DNA from: Syngnathus acus
Taxonomy: Eukaryota; Chordata; Actinopteri; Syngnathiformes; Syngnathidae
Length of the DNA stretch: 64,000 nt
Direction: 5' to 3'
Assembly: GCF_901709675.1 (NCBI RefSeq)
Contig: NC_051105.1
Coordinates: 13,006,604 to 13,070,603, forward strand
The notes under the pieces: model-generated
What the model saw: only the letters and a program-made list of their open reading frames with translations
Databases searched by the model: none
What the model was told of the DNA's origin: nothing
Shown here: positions 11,491 through 25,110 of the stretch, in pieces
Layout of the letters: the number at the start of each line of letters is the position of its first letter
Numbering within the stretch: the stretch's first letter is position 1
Program-made: the position numbers and the translations under genes

Positions 11491-11503
11491 AAATTGTAGT
11501 CAT

Positions 11504-12210
11504 CCATCCATCTTCTTCCGCTTTTCCGGGGTCGGGTCGCGGGGGCAGCAGCTTTAGGAGGGACTCCCAGACTTCCCTGTCCCCAGCCACTTCGTCCAGC
11601 TCATCCCGGGGGATCCCAAGGCGTTCCCAGGCCAGCTGAGAGACATAGTCTCTCCAGCGCATCCTGGGTCGTCCACGGGGTCTCCTGCCGGTGGGACATG
11701 CCTGGAACACCTCCCCAGGGAGGCGTCCAGGAGGCATCCTGGTGAGATGCCAGAGCCACCTCATCTGGCTTATCTCTACGTGGAGGAGCAGCGGCTCTAC
11801 TCCGAGTCTCTCCCGGATGACCGAGCTTCTCACCGGAGAGCCCGGACACCCTGCGGAGGAAACTCATTTCGGCCGCTTGTATCCGGGATCTTGTTCTTTC
11901 AGTCACGACCTATAGCTCGTGAGCATAGGTGAGGGTATATTGAGAGCTTTTTCTTTTGGCTCAGCTCTCTCTTCACGACGACGGACCGACTTACTGCCAG
12001 AAATGCGGACCAAACTCTGGCATCGATGATACAGGAACCGAACCACCCCTATCAGTTGTCTCGGCACCCCGTACTCCCGAAGCACCCTCCACAAAACCTC
12101 CCGAGGGACATGGTCGAACGCCTGCTCCAAGTCCACAAAACACATATGGACTGGTTGAGCGAACTCCCACGCACCCTTGAGGATCCTGCTGAGGGTATAG
12201 TATAAATTGT
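11504..12210 (-). mobile_element. RTE/Rex3-like LINE, internally deleted, 13-bp TSD
   Basis: This copy is flanked by AAATTGTAGTCAT at 11491-11503 and 12211-12223, a clear 13-bp target duplication. It matches the LINE at 2268-4185 but lacks about 430 bp of reverse transcriptase, including the FADD box: the text jumps from CGACGGACC to GACTTACTGCC near 11985. RT C-terminal blocks (RWLWHLTRMPPGRLPGEVF) and the FVDLEQAFDHVPREVLW block remain. It is inactive and inserted in efnb2a intron 1 in the gene's own direction. Confidence 0.9.
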
Positions 12211-12223
12211 AAATTGTAGTCAT

Positions 12224-12981
12224 TGTTGTCTTAATCTATGCGTCTGTATGTTTTTTAATATTAAATAAAATTTAAAGTGCTGGGATGACCTTGCATATAT
12301 CTTTGAACTTTGAATTAACTTCCTGAAAGAAAGAAATTTCCTCAACTCCCAGACTGAACAGCAAAGCTTATCCTTTTTTTTTTCTCCTACAAAAGCAGCC
12401 CCTGCAATGCAGCAGTCATCACGCATGGGACATGTGACAAGGCACAGACAATTCATAATTAAAAACCAACACATAATTAAATTGAGGGGGGGTGAATCAA
12501 TGCAGAATAATATGAAATACAAATTGTGATTCTTGCAATAGCACTTGTTTTCCACACCTCTTCAGCACTGACATATCTGTCACTTACAAAAGAACAGATG
12601 CACAACTTACATTATTTTCTCCTTCCCTCTCTAAAGTATACATCATCTTTTTGTGGCTTCTGGCAATCGCATGGGCACGAGTACACATGTGCTTGCATGC
12701 TACATACACATGAAGAACGAATACAGTTAAGCACAACAGCTAAGTAGGCCGAGTGGATATTTTTCCTACCCCTGAGGACACACTCAGTGGCAAAGTAGTG
12801 ATGGACACAAGAGGACAAAAAGAAGCAGTATAGTGGTATAAAAAAAAAAAAAATCCTACAGCTTAGATCTATGAACTCATAGACGTGTGAAGGCTTTAAC
12901 AAACATTTTTGAAAATCACAACATTCTCACATTACAGACCTGAATATTAATCAACATCCCATCCTGTGTACATGCACGAAG
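12224..12981. other. Intronic spacer, nothing recognised
   Basis: AT-rich sequence of efnb2a intron 1 with homopolymer runs (a T-run near 12375 and an A-run near 12840). No repeat family or exon is evident. Confidence 0.4.
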
Positions 12982-12986
12982 GGAAA

Positions 12987-13329
12987 TGTCAAGATCTGTC
13001 ACAGTTTGTTTCCTTGTTTTAATGTCAAAGTTTTGGTTCGCGTGTCTGCGTGCTCGCCCCTCCCCTCCTGTGCTCACAATCTATGTAATCGCCATCACCT
13101 GCCTCTCGTTACCTGTCATGTATTTAAGTCCTGTCTGTGTGTCAGTCCCTGTCGGATTGTTCTCGTCTCCAGTCTCATGTTAACTCGTCAACAAGAAGTT
13201 GTTTCTAGTCTCCAGTCTGTTCTGTTATTCACGTTCCTAGTCGAGCAACTATAGTTTGTCTTTTAAATTTGTCCAATAAACCCTGGTCCAAGCTGCATTT
13301 GGTCGCCCAGCTCCAATCGCTTCATGACA
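12987..13329 (+). mobile_element. Solo LTR with 5-bp target duplication
   Basis: It starts TGTCAAGATC and ends CTTCATGACA. GGAAA is duplicated at 12982-12986 and 13330-13334. The 3' part carries CCAATAAACCCTGGTCCAAG, the polyadenylation signal block shared by the LTR copies at 8506, 52380-52458 and 54784. No adjacent internal region is present. It is non-coding and lies in efnb2a intron 1. Confidence 0.88.
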
Positions 13330-13334
13330 GGAAA

Positions 13335-16300
13335 AGGTCATTGCTGATAAGACATTTCATTGCAAACTTTCCGACAATCATTGGTGCTGTCAGACTCTTG
13401 CCCAATTAGCATGAATGCTATCCTGGCAGGAAATGGGCAACATGCAAGAGACCAAACATTTCCAATGATAACGGAGAGAAGCTTAACACGCACACAGCAG
13501 ACATAAAAGTGCCAAAGAAAACTTCATTGTCTCATGCGCCCGTCTCTTTTTTTATCCTGTTTTTGTCATAGTCAAACAGGCTATTTCCTGTGTTATCTGA
13601 ACAGCCCAAATATAAAAAACATTTCATAAACTTACAGAAAGATATAATGTGCAGCATTATACAAATATTCACAATGAAATAGTTAATAAGATTTTTCGGG
13701 GAGGGCAAAAAAGTCAATATATAACAACAATAAACAATGTAAAATTGTGAGAATGTGAGGTGTCACCAGTGATTCATTTGTTATGCACCTCCCTTATTGT
13801 GCAGCTGCTCCACCTGCCTGTTTTCTAAAACGTACCATTACTTCTCCATTATCTCATTTTTAACTCTTCCATACATTCACTTAGTTCTATTTCTAGGATT
13901 ATTTCTGACTGCAGTCAGATATACATACCCCCAAGTCAAAATAAGCTGTTTTTCAGGCTTGCAGAGGAACTATTTAAAACTTATATTGGTTGATGACAAT
14001 TAACAACTGTTAGAAATTGAAGACGATAGGTATAGAATAATAATACTTCAACAACCACTTAGAGGTAGAAGTAATAGATTATGTTATGATTGAAACAGGT
14101 CATGTAAGTCACTTGATTTTGCTTGCCATGCAGGCAGTGTTCTTTTCCGTAGGTCTTCTCACTAGCACTGGTTGCCGGACAGAGACTTTGTTAGACACTT
14201 GCATCCAGCATGCCAAAACAAATTTTTGAGTAACGGTAGAGCTACACAGTGAGTCAGATTTTGACACTTTAATTTCTGCCAAGGAGATTTCTGGGGGGTG
14301 GGGCATGTTGGAGCCGTGGTTTTAATCTTTTGATCAGCTGATCAACAGCCTTCTTCAGGTAAATTGTTGTTTTCAATAAATTGGATGCTCACACTTTTTA
14401 GTCTCTTGTTCCCATTTTTTCTGGATGCATTCTGAACCTTTACTTAGAATCTTTTTAGGATCCAAAAGTGCAAAATGCAAATTCACACAATTTTTAACTG
14501 GTCTTGAAATTTTATTCAGGAGTGTATTAAGCAGTCAGGCAGCTGCCAGCATAAGCATCAATGCATTGTCATTTTACTGTGATGGTTCATTGTTAAAGCC
14601 CCAGTTATAAAATGACACATGTGGCTTGTATCATAGCAAAGCAATCTGCCTTAAAATCACAAAAAAAATCAATAGGTTTTAAGAAATGAAACCAAACAAA
14701 CACTAGCGGTTGTATACCTATGGTATTCTTCTTTGCCTTCTTCTCCTTTGTTTTCTTCTTCCTTCTGAATCATAATCGCATTGAATCATGGACGTGGCAA
14801 GCGATTCCCCCCCAAGCAACACAGATCAAAATTTTGAAGTTGGTGAAGAGGATGTAGAGCACAGTAAAACATACTCTTGTGTCTTTAATCCCGCCATCTT
14901 TCAAGTCAACAGAGGAGTCATACTGCTCTTGTTTCTGTACACAGGCATCAACAACTTGAAGGGAAATTGAGAACATCTATAGGTGTCTCCAAGTAATTTC
15001 CTTTGTCAGGAAAAAGAAGGTTGAATAATACTGAGAAGGTTGCCAGTCTATTGACAAAATCACTTGCAAATCTTCAAATCTTACAGCATTTGGCACAATA
15101 TATTATAAGCCATTCTGTTGCTTAGATTACATCTGCCAAATGGTCGCAATCCCTGCTAGTTTACGTTAACATTTGAGTGACACTGGAGACATGAAAGAGC
15201 ATTTGCTTGGGTGTCCTGTTTGTTTTAGCACCTTTTCACCCCCAGGTTTGATGTGTATGTGTTAAAATGTTTTTGGGAGGTGGTGGGAAGTGAAGTACCT
15301 TATCAAGCAATCAATTTAAAACAATGGATTGCTGTGTTACAAAAAACAACACCCACCCTTGTGTAATCCTTTTTCGAAATCTCCCCTCCATTCTCTTCCT
15401 ATGGCCTCAAAGAGAAGATGGTGACTATTTTCCACTGCTCAAGAGCAACTGTTTGACTCTGAATCGCAGCTGCAATGCAAGGTTTCATTCAGGCAATGGA
15501 CAAAGAGGGCAAGCTAAGGTATAGCGAAGGTTAATCCACCCTCAATTATTTGCAGCACTGCAGCTTTCGCCCTCTGTTGGCCAAAGGGACAGAGGTCTTT
15601 ATGCTGACTGTCACCCTATCCCCATCTTGTCCTCTCTGGCTCTGTCTGCACTCACTGCACCTTTCATCCAGTAATCCAGGCCTACGGGATCAGAGCAGCC
15701 CTAGACATAATTACCCTCCTCTTCCCAAGGGGCCCCAATGCTTTCTTGTCTTGCTCTGTTTCATTTTGCTTTGGTTTTCTTTGTTCTAATATATGATCCT
15801 GGTGATTATGTCTAACTGACATCATAAAACAGCCACGTATATTGCATTTACAATCCTTACACTCCGTCAAACACCACATGGTTTAATTAACTGACCTTTT
15901 ACTTTCTCCCATAGCAAATATTTACCATTACTGCTGGCCAGTGTGGCTAAATAAAAATAGCAGATCCTTCTCCCTATCAGTTGCTGGGAGAAAGGGAAAC
16001 TAAAAAGGATAAATTTTTGGAGTTAAGGACTTTTTGGAAGGAAAGGTCAATGAAGGAAGGGGTTATCATTACAACTTTCAGAACCAAGGCCCTTTACACT
16101 CATTTGTGACGGACCTGCATCTCTAAGCAGAAGTCCGACCCCCCAAAACAACAAAGGAACCCACAGAGGTGCCCCCGTCACTGCCTGGTCACAAAGGGCC
16201 TTAGTCGTAATCTCTTAATGAACTGCAGAGGAAAAGAGGGAGCTCTTTTTTTACATAAACCATGTAAAGGAGGCCTTGCTTTTGTTTCACCCTCCCAACT

Positions 16301-18132
16301 ACAAAATGGATTAGAAGGTGCGTGCGTGCGTGCATGTGTGTGTGTTAGGAAGACGTGAAGAATGTGGAGGTTGGGTGTTTTCTGTTTTTCTTTGGAGGTT
16401 CATGCATAAGGGCAGTACACATAACAATAGGATTTCATCGACATAGCCGTGGGCCTTGTGGATGGACTTTTTTTCCATAGATGCACACATGTAGCATGCA
16501 TGCAGAAAGCGATAGGGCCGGCCTTGAGTTTCCTTTATCCACTACTCCACCTACACACAAAGTCATTAGACTGGCCTAGAGACTTCACATTTGAAACGTT
16601 CATCCTTCTTGAAGAGTCAAAGAGGCAGATCAAGACAAACTGAATGAGAGACAAAGTGAAAGCCACAAAGGTCTGTGGAGCATAATGCTGAGATGCTAAA
16701 TAGAGATATCCAAGAGGCATGAGGTCTTTCCATAATCTTCAGAATTAAATAAGGAATTGGCCATTAGTTGTATTTTTTTTCTACTATCATATCTCCATAC
16801 GTCAAAATGGTCGCAACAATGACCGTGTGTGTGCATGCGTGCGTGCGTGCGTGTGTGCGCGTGTGCGTGAGGGGGAGTAATCTTACTCAATAAATTATCT
16901 TAAACCAAGTTAAATGTTTTAGCCTCTGGCCATTGTTAGTGTTTATTTCAACTTATGAATTTAAAATTCAAGGCAGTACTCTCATTCTGTCTCTATTACT
17001 TATAATGAAAATATAATTTTTATTTTATATATATCTCTCTATATATATATAAAATAAATATTAAAAAAAAATATATATATATATATAATGAGACCCCAAA
17101 ACGTAATTCAATTAATGATATCACAGTCTGACCTTTTACCCCTGAACTACACACAAAACAAAAAGAATGTGCACATGCACACACTAATTCAGCGGAATGT
17201 TTGCTGGTTAGTGGCAGTCGGGGGAGCTAAAATTCCAAGGTCAGACAAGCATCACGTTTTCAAAACAAAAGCTGCAAACCACAAAATTATTATTGTAAAA
17301 AGTATTGGAAATAGACTCACATTGATTTCTGTTAGTTTATTGCTTATTGTCTGCGGCTTCAAAAGGAAGCTAGTAGATCATATACCAAACAATTACATGC
17401 TTCTAAACACTACATATTAACAAATAACATGTGAATAGTAATGAATAAAAACTAAAAGGGCTATGATGCATAAACATAAAGTGAGTGAACGGTGCTTGAA
17501 TCAATAACTGACAAGCCTCTTTATCTCTAGAGGTGTTGGGACACAGTTGGCTGTGGCAGTTGAGAAAGAGGCCGGAGGTAGCTGCTTGCAGAGCGCAAAG
17601 CTCTGCCCATTCCTTACACGAAGAAAATACTTTCTATGCACCCCACCCAAAACATCAAACAATGTGTCTGTACATTTTACAATTTGCTGCCAAATCATTC
17701 TCATCTATAGTCACTGGAAATATAGGAGCATTGTCCTTTGAATATCTGAATGGCAAAGGAAGGAACTGTGATCTGTTGTGGTTTCATCTGGAGTTATAAG
17801 TGATCAAAAAAATAAGCAAGCACAACAATCAATAACAAAAACTTGTTTGTTGTGTTTAAAAATCATTTTGATTTGCTTGAATAATCTTAATATGAAATGT
17901 TCAGAGCAGGCAGACATTTTTTACTGGTAATTTATTAAATGGGCATCACAAGAAATTGTAGGACACAATGTTTAGCGAAAAAAGTGCATACAAACTCTCT
18001 GGGCGAATAAATCGATAAATAAAATCGAAAAGTACACACAGCACGTAGAAAACCCAACATACAGCCTACTGCTAAAGGTTTTGGCAGTAGGCTAATTAGA
18101 TTTTTTAATTCTCAATGAAAATGCTTTTTCAT

Positions 18133-18134
<2 letters not shown>
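13335..18134. other. efnb2a: Repeat-poor efnb2a intron 1 segment
   Basis: About 4.8 kb with no recognised transposon. It contains a 16-bp perfect palindrome TTGATCAGCTGATCAA (14330-14345), short CG-interrupted TG tracts near 16318-16345 and 16824-16868, and an AT tract near 17025-17090. For a gene with tight developmental control, such a segment is a reasonable place for enhancers, but no specific site can be proven by eye. Confidence 0.4.
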
Positions 18135-18217
<83 letters not shown>

Positions 18218-18224
18218 CGTGTGT
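18135..18224. repeat. (TG)n microsatellite
   Basis: About 90 bp of TG dinucleotides, ending in GTGCGTGCGTG. Long open frames of Cys-Val or His-Thr on either strand here are artefacts. Confidence 0.97.
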
Positions 18225-19005
18225 TATAAATGTAATGGTCCTGAACGATATTATGGTGGCTCTTGTGGATCACGAGCGAAAGCATCTGAAAAAAGCGACG
18301 CAAACTTTATAGCTGCCTGCAATGTTTTCTATCGCCCTAGATTTAGCTCATCTGGTCCCAAAAAAAAGTTTGATTCTAGCCAAGTATAAATGAATTGAAA
18401 GCTATCATCAAATTAAGTCACTTTCAAGCCAGCAATGCGAGCATCTATGCAGTTGGAATAATTGTTTGGAGTGACGTTTTCTACCTCATCCAGGGTCGGC
18501 CAAAAAATTATAATAGGTAATTAAACACAACTACAACTTGCCATGTATACCGCAGTTTATGTCGCTTTGTCTGCTGCATGGTACAAACTAAAGCACGGCA
18601 CTTCGTGCCAAAGCCGTCGACCGCTGCAAATAGCCTAAATATCAACCACTAGGAGAATGAGATAATGTGACGGGCGCTATCATGTCCCTGAAATTTGTAT
18701 TTACGTTACGTCACTTATCCACAATATAATGCGCACATCTATATTGGGATGTCGTTTACGTTGAGACAAGTGATAAACCGGATGGGAATGAAATAGTATT
18801 TATGTACTCCTGAATTGTCATTTTTGCACCGGGTATTTTATTTTTTAATCTATCGATCCATCTAACAATATTTACTTATTTACGTTAGCTGCATGAGCAA
18901 CATTGTATGATGATCTTTATAAGGAAGCCCGCCGGACCGTCGCTCCTACGACGCAGCGCAGTACTGGCGACTGTTCGGCGTGTGTGCGCGCGCGTGCGTA
19001 CTTAC
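18225..19005. other. efnb2a: efnb2a intron 1, 5' end
   Basis: The sequence carries the splice donor GTAAGTACGC (minus strand, starting at 19005). It has a CG-rich stretch at 18900-19000, the intragenic shoulder of the promoter region. No repeat was recognised. Confidence 0.45.
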
Positions 19006-19118
19006 TTGGTATTTGTTGTGTTCCAATAAATGGACTCCAAGATGAGCGCCCGACACAAGTGTACTTTGAAGACAAAAAAGAGAACTCCAAAATAATATCT
19101 CCACATCGAGTCCCCCAT
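19006..19118 (-). CDS. efnb2a: Ephrin-B2 exon 1 (signal peptide and mature N-terminus)
   Basis: ATG at 19118-19116 opens MGDSMWRYYFGVLFFVF. This is a short basic-to-hydrophobic secretion signal of about 26 residues, followed by the start of the ephrin fold, LESIYWNTTNTK. IYWN is diagnostic for ephrin-B proteins. The exon codes 37 residues plus AA and ends at the donor AA|GTAAGT. The next base, supplied by exon 2, gives lysine and then FVPGQG. The frame is open upstream, but this methionine is chosen because it directly precedes the signal peptide and aligns with known ephrin-B2 starts. Intron 1 is 11,062 bp. Together with exon 2 the first 132 residues are present; the transmembrane and PDZ-binding tail exons are not in the window. 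Confidence 0.95.
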
Positions 19119-20320
19119 GTTTTGACTGTTTGGTGTGCCTCCGGGGAGAAGCACGCTTTTTGTCAAAATAAATACACTTGTCCCAAAAATATATTCGAAC
19201 GACAAGCTCTCCCGAACGAAAAAGGTAGTTTCTTCGTTTTGTATCCCAATCCAATGGGGATGCACGCGGACCACAGACCCCGACGCGGTCTACAGCATCG
19301 TCAGGAAGAGACCCGCTCCACAAAGCCAAGGCGCATAGTTTATTCACAGGCGCTGCGTATATTCTCCTTTGCTCAGAGCGCGCTCTCAAAGCCGTCGCGA
19401 TACATTCCTCAGAGTAAACAAGTGTTGATTGTAGAAAGAAAAAAATAAATCCCCTTTGTCTGAGTCCAGATATTTGCATCAAATCCAAAGCAGCAGCAGC
19501 AGAGTAAGCGGGACCAATGACTAGCGGTGGAATGGAAAGATTTCCCTTTTCAGGTGACGCTGGTGGTGATAAGCAACAAATTGAGGCTAACAGCAGTAGA
19601 AAAAATGAAAAGGACAAAAATAATTATCGTCGTAAATAAAGGAAATGGTTAAACATGAGAATGAAATAAATCAAAAGAGCTGATGGGAAAGTTTTCATAA
19701 TAGAGGTCCACAAAAAAGCTGCAGCGTCCAAATGTTGCAGATCTGTTCCAAACGACTGCGGACGACGGGGAGATCACGATTCTGCTCAGCTCCGAAACCT
19801 GGATAGAAAGTAAGTAGGAAAGACGGCGACTGGATGGATACATTAGGTGGAGTCGGGTTAACCACGACCCCGCCCATAGACGCTGCTGATTGGTTCCTGG
19901 GCGGGCAAATCAACCCAAATCTCCTGTCAGTCATGCAGGGCACTGGGGAGACGAGAACGGACGATTTTACTCAACACGTATGTAAAGTAAATTATTTTCA
20001 TGGTTAACATATGTACAAGATGTATCAGGGACAAAGACACACATTTATAGCCAAAATAAATCAACGTGACGTCACATCAAGTTTTCACAGCTAAAATATA
20101 TTTACGTGGCTTTTGATCACATAATCAGCACCACGGGCGAACATTTACTCACGAGTCGGGACCGTGAACACTACGATGCAAAGTACCTCCCATGAGCGCA
20201 ACTGAGAGAAAGAGTGGGGGGAAAAAAGACAGTGCTGATGAAGGCAGATCGAGTTTTTCCAAAAGGCAAGAGCACCCACTAGCGGAATTGCCACACTGAA
20301 TAAAAGCATAGAGTGGAGTA
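19119..20320 (-). promoter_or_regulatory. efnb2a: Probable efnb2a 5' UTR and promoter region
   Basis: It lies directly upstream of the ephrin ATG. It is richer in CG dinucleotides than its surroundings (for example around 19260-19400 and 19740-19900) and free of recognised repeats up to the pogo-like MITE at 20321. No TATA box or start site could be fixed. The role is inferred from position alone. Confidence 0.5.
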
Positions 20321-21141
<821 letters not shown>

Positions 21142-21143
21142 TA

Positions 21144-21773
21144 TATACAGTATACATTTTTAGTTTGCATATGTGTATGGAGCTTTATTAAATTGAACTA
21201 AAATTGATGTACAGTATTTTTGTTGAAAATTAACAGTTGATTGGACAAGACCACGAGTTACACACAACATGCAAGTCCTTTAAAGACTAAAGATTCAACC
21301 AGGCCATGTCAACACCATATCTTACTTAGTCTGTCCCTGTTGATTGTCGTCCATTAGATAGCAGCTCATCAATCCCAACGTGTGAAGATCTGGCACTTTT
21401 CAACAACTTAATTTGATCAGGGCCATTAAAGGGCAGCCGCTGTGGATTGCGTTTGTTTGCTCAGGCACTCATCATGTTGATGTAACACCAGGGAGATAAT
21501 TTAGGAGGCAGACGCCACTTGTACTGGCTTGGAATAAACACAAACTCAGCCACGGGCCTAATTATTTTACTCAATTATTTAAACAATTAAAACTTGTTTA
21601 TTGCATACACTTGCTTGACCTACCAGTGAATTAAAGTATCAACTAATAAAGTCAATGTCACAAACTGCATGTTGAACACATCATTAACCCATATTTGTGA
21701 CAAATACTTTGTCCCGGGTACAAAGACTCTGAAGGACATGCAAATATTGCAGAATTATTATTATCAATAGTAC
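21144..21773. other. Intergenic spacer, nothing recognised
   Basis: AT-rich sequence between the two pogo-type elements. No coding or repeat signal is supported. Confidence 0.4.
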
Positions 21774-22620
21774 AGTGATCCCTCGCCACTTAGTGCTTCA
21801 CCTTTTGTGAATGCGCTACTTCGCGGGTTTATAAGTGATGGGAGAACGGTATTTAAATACACATTGATAGTGCGTAGTGTGTCTCTGAGCAATGTACGTC
21901 ACTGCGGACAAGCGCGGGAGAAACTTGTCATGAACGAGGTAGTGCAACATGGACTGTTTATTTAGGGAATGCGAAAAGAGGAAAAGGGGTTAAGGGAGGC
22001 TGGAACACCAGCAGAACTACACATTTTCAGTTTTCGACGCAAAATGTTGGGAAATCCGTCTCTGTTCTCGGACAAAGCTTCGGAAACCGATCCGACCCAC
22101 ACTTCTATTGTAAAAAATAAATAGTTTGTTCCACCTGCTGCTAGTCGGCATTGGTTGGCGGATTGTAGACCACTATAAGTACTGGACTGTACCAGAGAAA
22201 AACCATGGGTCCCAAGTAAGACGCAGGAGAAAAGCAGAAGAGGAAAGTGGCGATAACGATAGAGCTGAAAATGGCGATCATAGACAAGTATGAAAGAGGT
22301 GTTTGTGATGGACTTGGCATTAGAATTTAAAGTGCAGAGATTGACCACAAGTTCATTTTTGAGGAATCGAGAGGCAATAAGTGTTGCTAGGGGGTTACCA
22401 GCCAGGTCCCAGTGGAAAACAATGAAGAAAGGAAAACTGACAAAATGCAGCAATCAATTTTTCTCATGGGAGGGGATTCCTCTTCCAAACAATGTTGAAT
22501 CTTACCTAATATGAAATGTGCGCTTTAAACACCAGCTTTGTTGATAATCTCAGTCCAATTCTTTCGCCTAATCGTGTTCAATCAAAGCTGTTTGTAACGT
22601 CTTTGAATGGCAGAGGGTGG
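21774..22620 (+). mobile_element. Tigger-like transposon remnant with transposase N-terminus
   Basis: It starts CAGTGATCCCTCGCCACTTAG after a TA, a pogo/Tigger-type end. From about 22220 a decayed frame reads KRKVAITIELKMAIIDKYERG. This matches the first helices of the CENP-B-type DNA-binding domain at the start of Tigger transposases. Stops and frameshifts follow, and no catalytic DDE region or right terminus was found. A short related end piece lies at 63085-63135. Confidence 0.65.
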
Positions 22621-22639
22621 GATGGGACAGAATTTCAAG

Positions 22640-23210
22640 TTTTTTGTGTGATGCAGCACAGTGAAGCAGTGGTGAGTGCGTCAGTGCGTCCACCTCACAG
22701 TTCAGACGTGTAGGGTTTGATTCTGGCTCCCCGTGCCTTGTATGGGTTTCCTCTAGGTCAGTGGTTCTTAACCTTGTTGGAGGTACCAAACCCCACCAGT
22801 TTCATACGCGCATTCACCGAACCACTCTATAGTGAAAAATAAAATATTTTTTTTCAAATTCAAGACTTACTGTTGATTTTCTTACTGGTGCACAAAATGA
22901 GCCGTGCATGAATGTCACCTTGTTCAAACAACAAAACTAACAATGTATGAACTCGCAACAAATTACATTCCTGCAAATCAGTGTGACTTCTGCTGTTGCC
23001 TTTGTGAGACCAGTTCAGATATGCATCATTATGAATTTACACGATAAATCAGGTGTGTTCGGACCTCCGCAGTGGAGGCTCTGCCGAACCCCTGAGACCG
23101 ACTCACCGAACCACTAGGGTTCGATCGAACCCAGGTTAAGAACCACTGCTCTAGGTACTCTGGTTTCCTCCCACATTCCAAATAAAACATGCATGGTAAG
23201 CTGTAAAATA
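22640..23210 (+). mobile_element. SINE-like repeat split by a hAT insertion
   Basis: The head (GTGAGTGCGTCAGTGCGTCC, CACCTCACAGTTCAGACG) and the body (TATGGGTTTCCTCTAGG, then TACTCTGGTTTCCTCCCAC) are the same family as 1148-1470. They are separated by the hAT MITE at 22759-23148. The SINE is therefore older than the hAT insertion. Confidence 0.7.
22759..23148 (+). mobile_element. hAT MITE (CAGTGGTTCTTAACC family), 8-bp TSD
   Basis: The ends CAGTGGTTCTTAACCTTG and GGTTAAGAACCACTG are inverted. CTCTAGGT is duplicated at 22751-22758 and 23149-23156. It is a sister of 9449-9803 and carries no coding sequence. Removing it and one duplication restores the SINE. Confidence 0.95.
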
Positions 23211-25110
23211 ACTGACCACGATTACTCAGACTTTACTCGACCGAGCATGAAAGAGCAGAAGTGGCTTTGTAGAACGTCCGAAGGAATGGGAGCATCCGCC
23301 AGGCTGTTTTTTTCCTTCTCCAGTTGAATGTTCAAGGGCGTAACCGAATGAACTGGGTGTAAAAATGTGTGAATTTAGGTTTCATTGGTTAACAAAAGTT
23401 CATCAGCAGAAGTGGCAGTGGGATGGTTGTTTCCGTTTGTCCAGCCATGAAGCAGTGGATGTGGCTTTCAACACGGCTCCGGACACTGCGTGGCCTGGCC
23501 TTACTTCAAATAACTCAAGTCGCACCCTTACTGTAATTTATAACAATAGTTTACCGACGTTTTTTATAAAAGTTCAAATGCAGTGCACACCTGATTTCTA
23601 ATGGGTGTGTAAAATCCCATCTTTCAAGGTTTCATTTGAGGGGAAAAAAAACTTTCAAAACTTACCTTGCACTGAATTGACACCATCCAACCAGCACTGT
23701 GTTGTTATGGAAAAGGAAACAATTGGAAAATTAAGACATTTTGCGTGCCGGTACATTGACATTTAGAGTTGAATGGACTGACGACAACCTGGGCAGTGAT
23801 GTTATTGAAACCACACATATTGGCTCATATACAATGCAATTAGTGAATATTGCAATAACGAAAATTCTGATGTCTCAATGGATTTATTAGTTAAGTCTTG
23901 TGACAACTGAAAAAGCTACACGAGGAAACTCACATAAATCAATATACCCACATGAGGTCAGCTCGTCACGCGCGCACACAAACACACACACAAGCGCACA
24001 CGCATGCACACAAACACACACAGCACTCACTGACCTCAATCCATATCTTACCTGGATTTGGCCATCCTCTACCTTTCCAGACTTACCAAGGGATGCATCT
24101 TGTCACATTAATTTACAATTACAGGGCTAAAGAACATATGATAGATACAGTTTGACATTTCTGAACAAGCCCCCACCCTTAAAAAAAACACATTTGCAGT
24201 TATTACTGGGATCTGTTCGATGATTGCGGATTGTTATAAAACCTGAAAGGTTCAGTAGAAGTCAGTACATCACAGCAAGGATTCACAATGTGACATCATA
24301 CAGAACAGTCCATTCTCCACTGATCATAGTCCTTACATAAGAGAGGAAAGAGATAAAATCCGCCATTGGTTCTAAGGGTTGGTCACGGACAGCTCAGGAA
24401 AAAGGCTTCATTTTACCTGTACCGAATGAAATCCAATGAGGTTGCTCTCAACCAACATCCATGCGTGTACTACAACAAACAAGACCAGTGTTAACTTGAC
24501 ATGGACAAACCAAATGTATACAGAAAATAGTGAAGGCAGGAAACAAAATAACTATGTTTTTCAAGGCTATGCTGTGATTTGTTGCCAAAGTACATTTTTA
24601 AGGTTAAAACAAAAATGGAAAACCTAAGTCCAGGTCACAAACTGCACGTGACATTTTTTGTAATCTGAATTTGACCTCAATTATTATTCTTCATCGGGGA
24701 CTCACTTGCATTGTACTCCATTCACTGCCAATGTAGATGTGAGGAGTACTGGTTTTCATTACACTGAGTTAAGACTTATTTTACAGCAAGGGTTAAAGCA
24801 TTCTATATCGAAAGTTGATATTCCCTAAAAGACTGAAATAAAAGTGACAAAAGCACAAATTTTAGTTTGAAGTGTATCAGGAAAGAAAAGAATGGAGTGA
24901 GACAGGGTGTAGTCAGGTCCATCAAGGTCTAATTTTTCTTCCTTGCAAGGAGGGAAAATCCAGACCTTCATTGGGTTTGCAAGTTTAAACACTGGGTTGC
25001 ACCACTTTTTCATATCCTTTGTTCAGCACTTCCAAAATGAAGCGAGCAGCCGACACAGGAGTGGAGTTGATGAGGAGCCGAGCAGGATAGGGATGAAGGG
25101 GAGCATTCCT
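23211..25110 (-). other. arglu1: arglu1 3' UTR and downstream sequence
   Basis: This stretch lies directly 3' of the arglu1 stop on the minus strand and is largely free of transposons. A (CA)n-like patch is at 23975-24022. The first canonical AATAAA on the minus strand that I could find is at 23883-23888, which would give a 3' UTR of about 1.2 kb. That site is a guess; a variant signal nearer the stop is possible. Confidence 0.45.

Noticed and set aside
18903-19448. 181-codon plus-strand open frame
   Set aside because: It is antisense to efnb2a exon 1 and its 5' region, and has no recognised domain.
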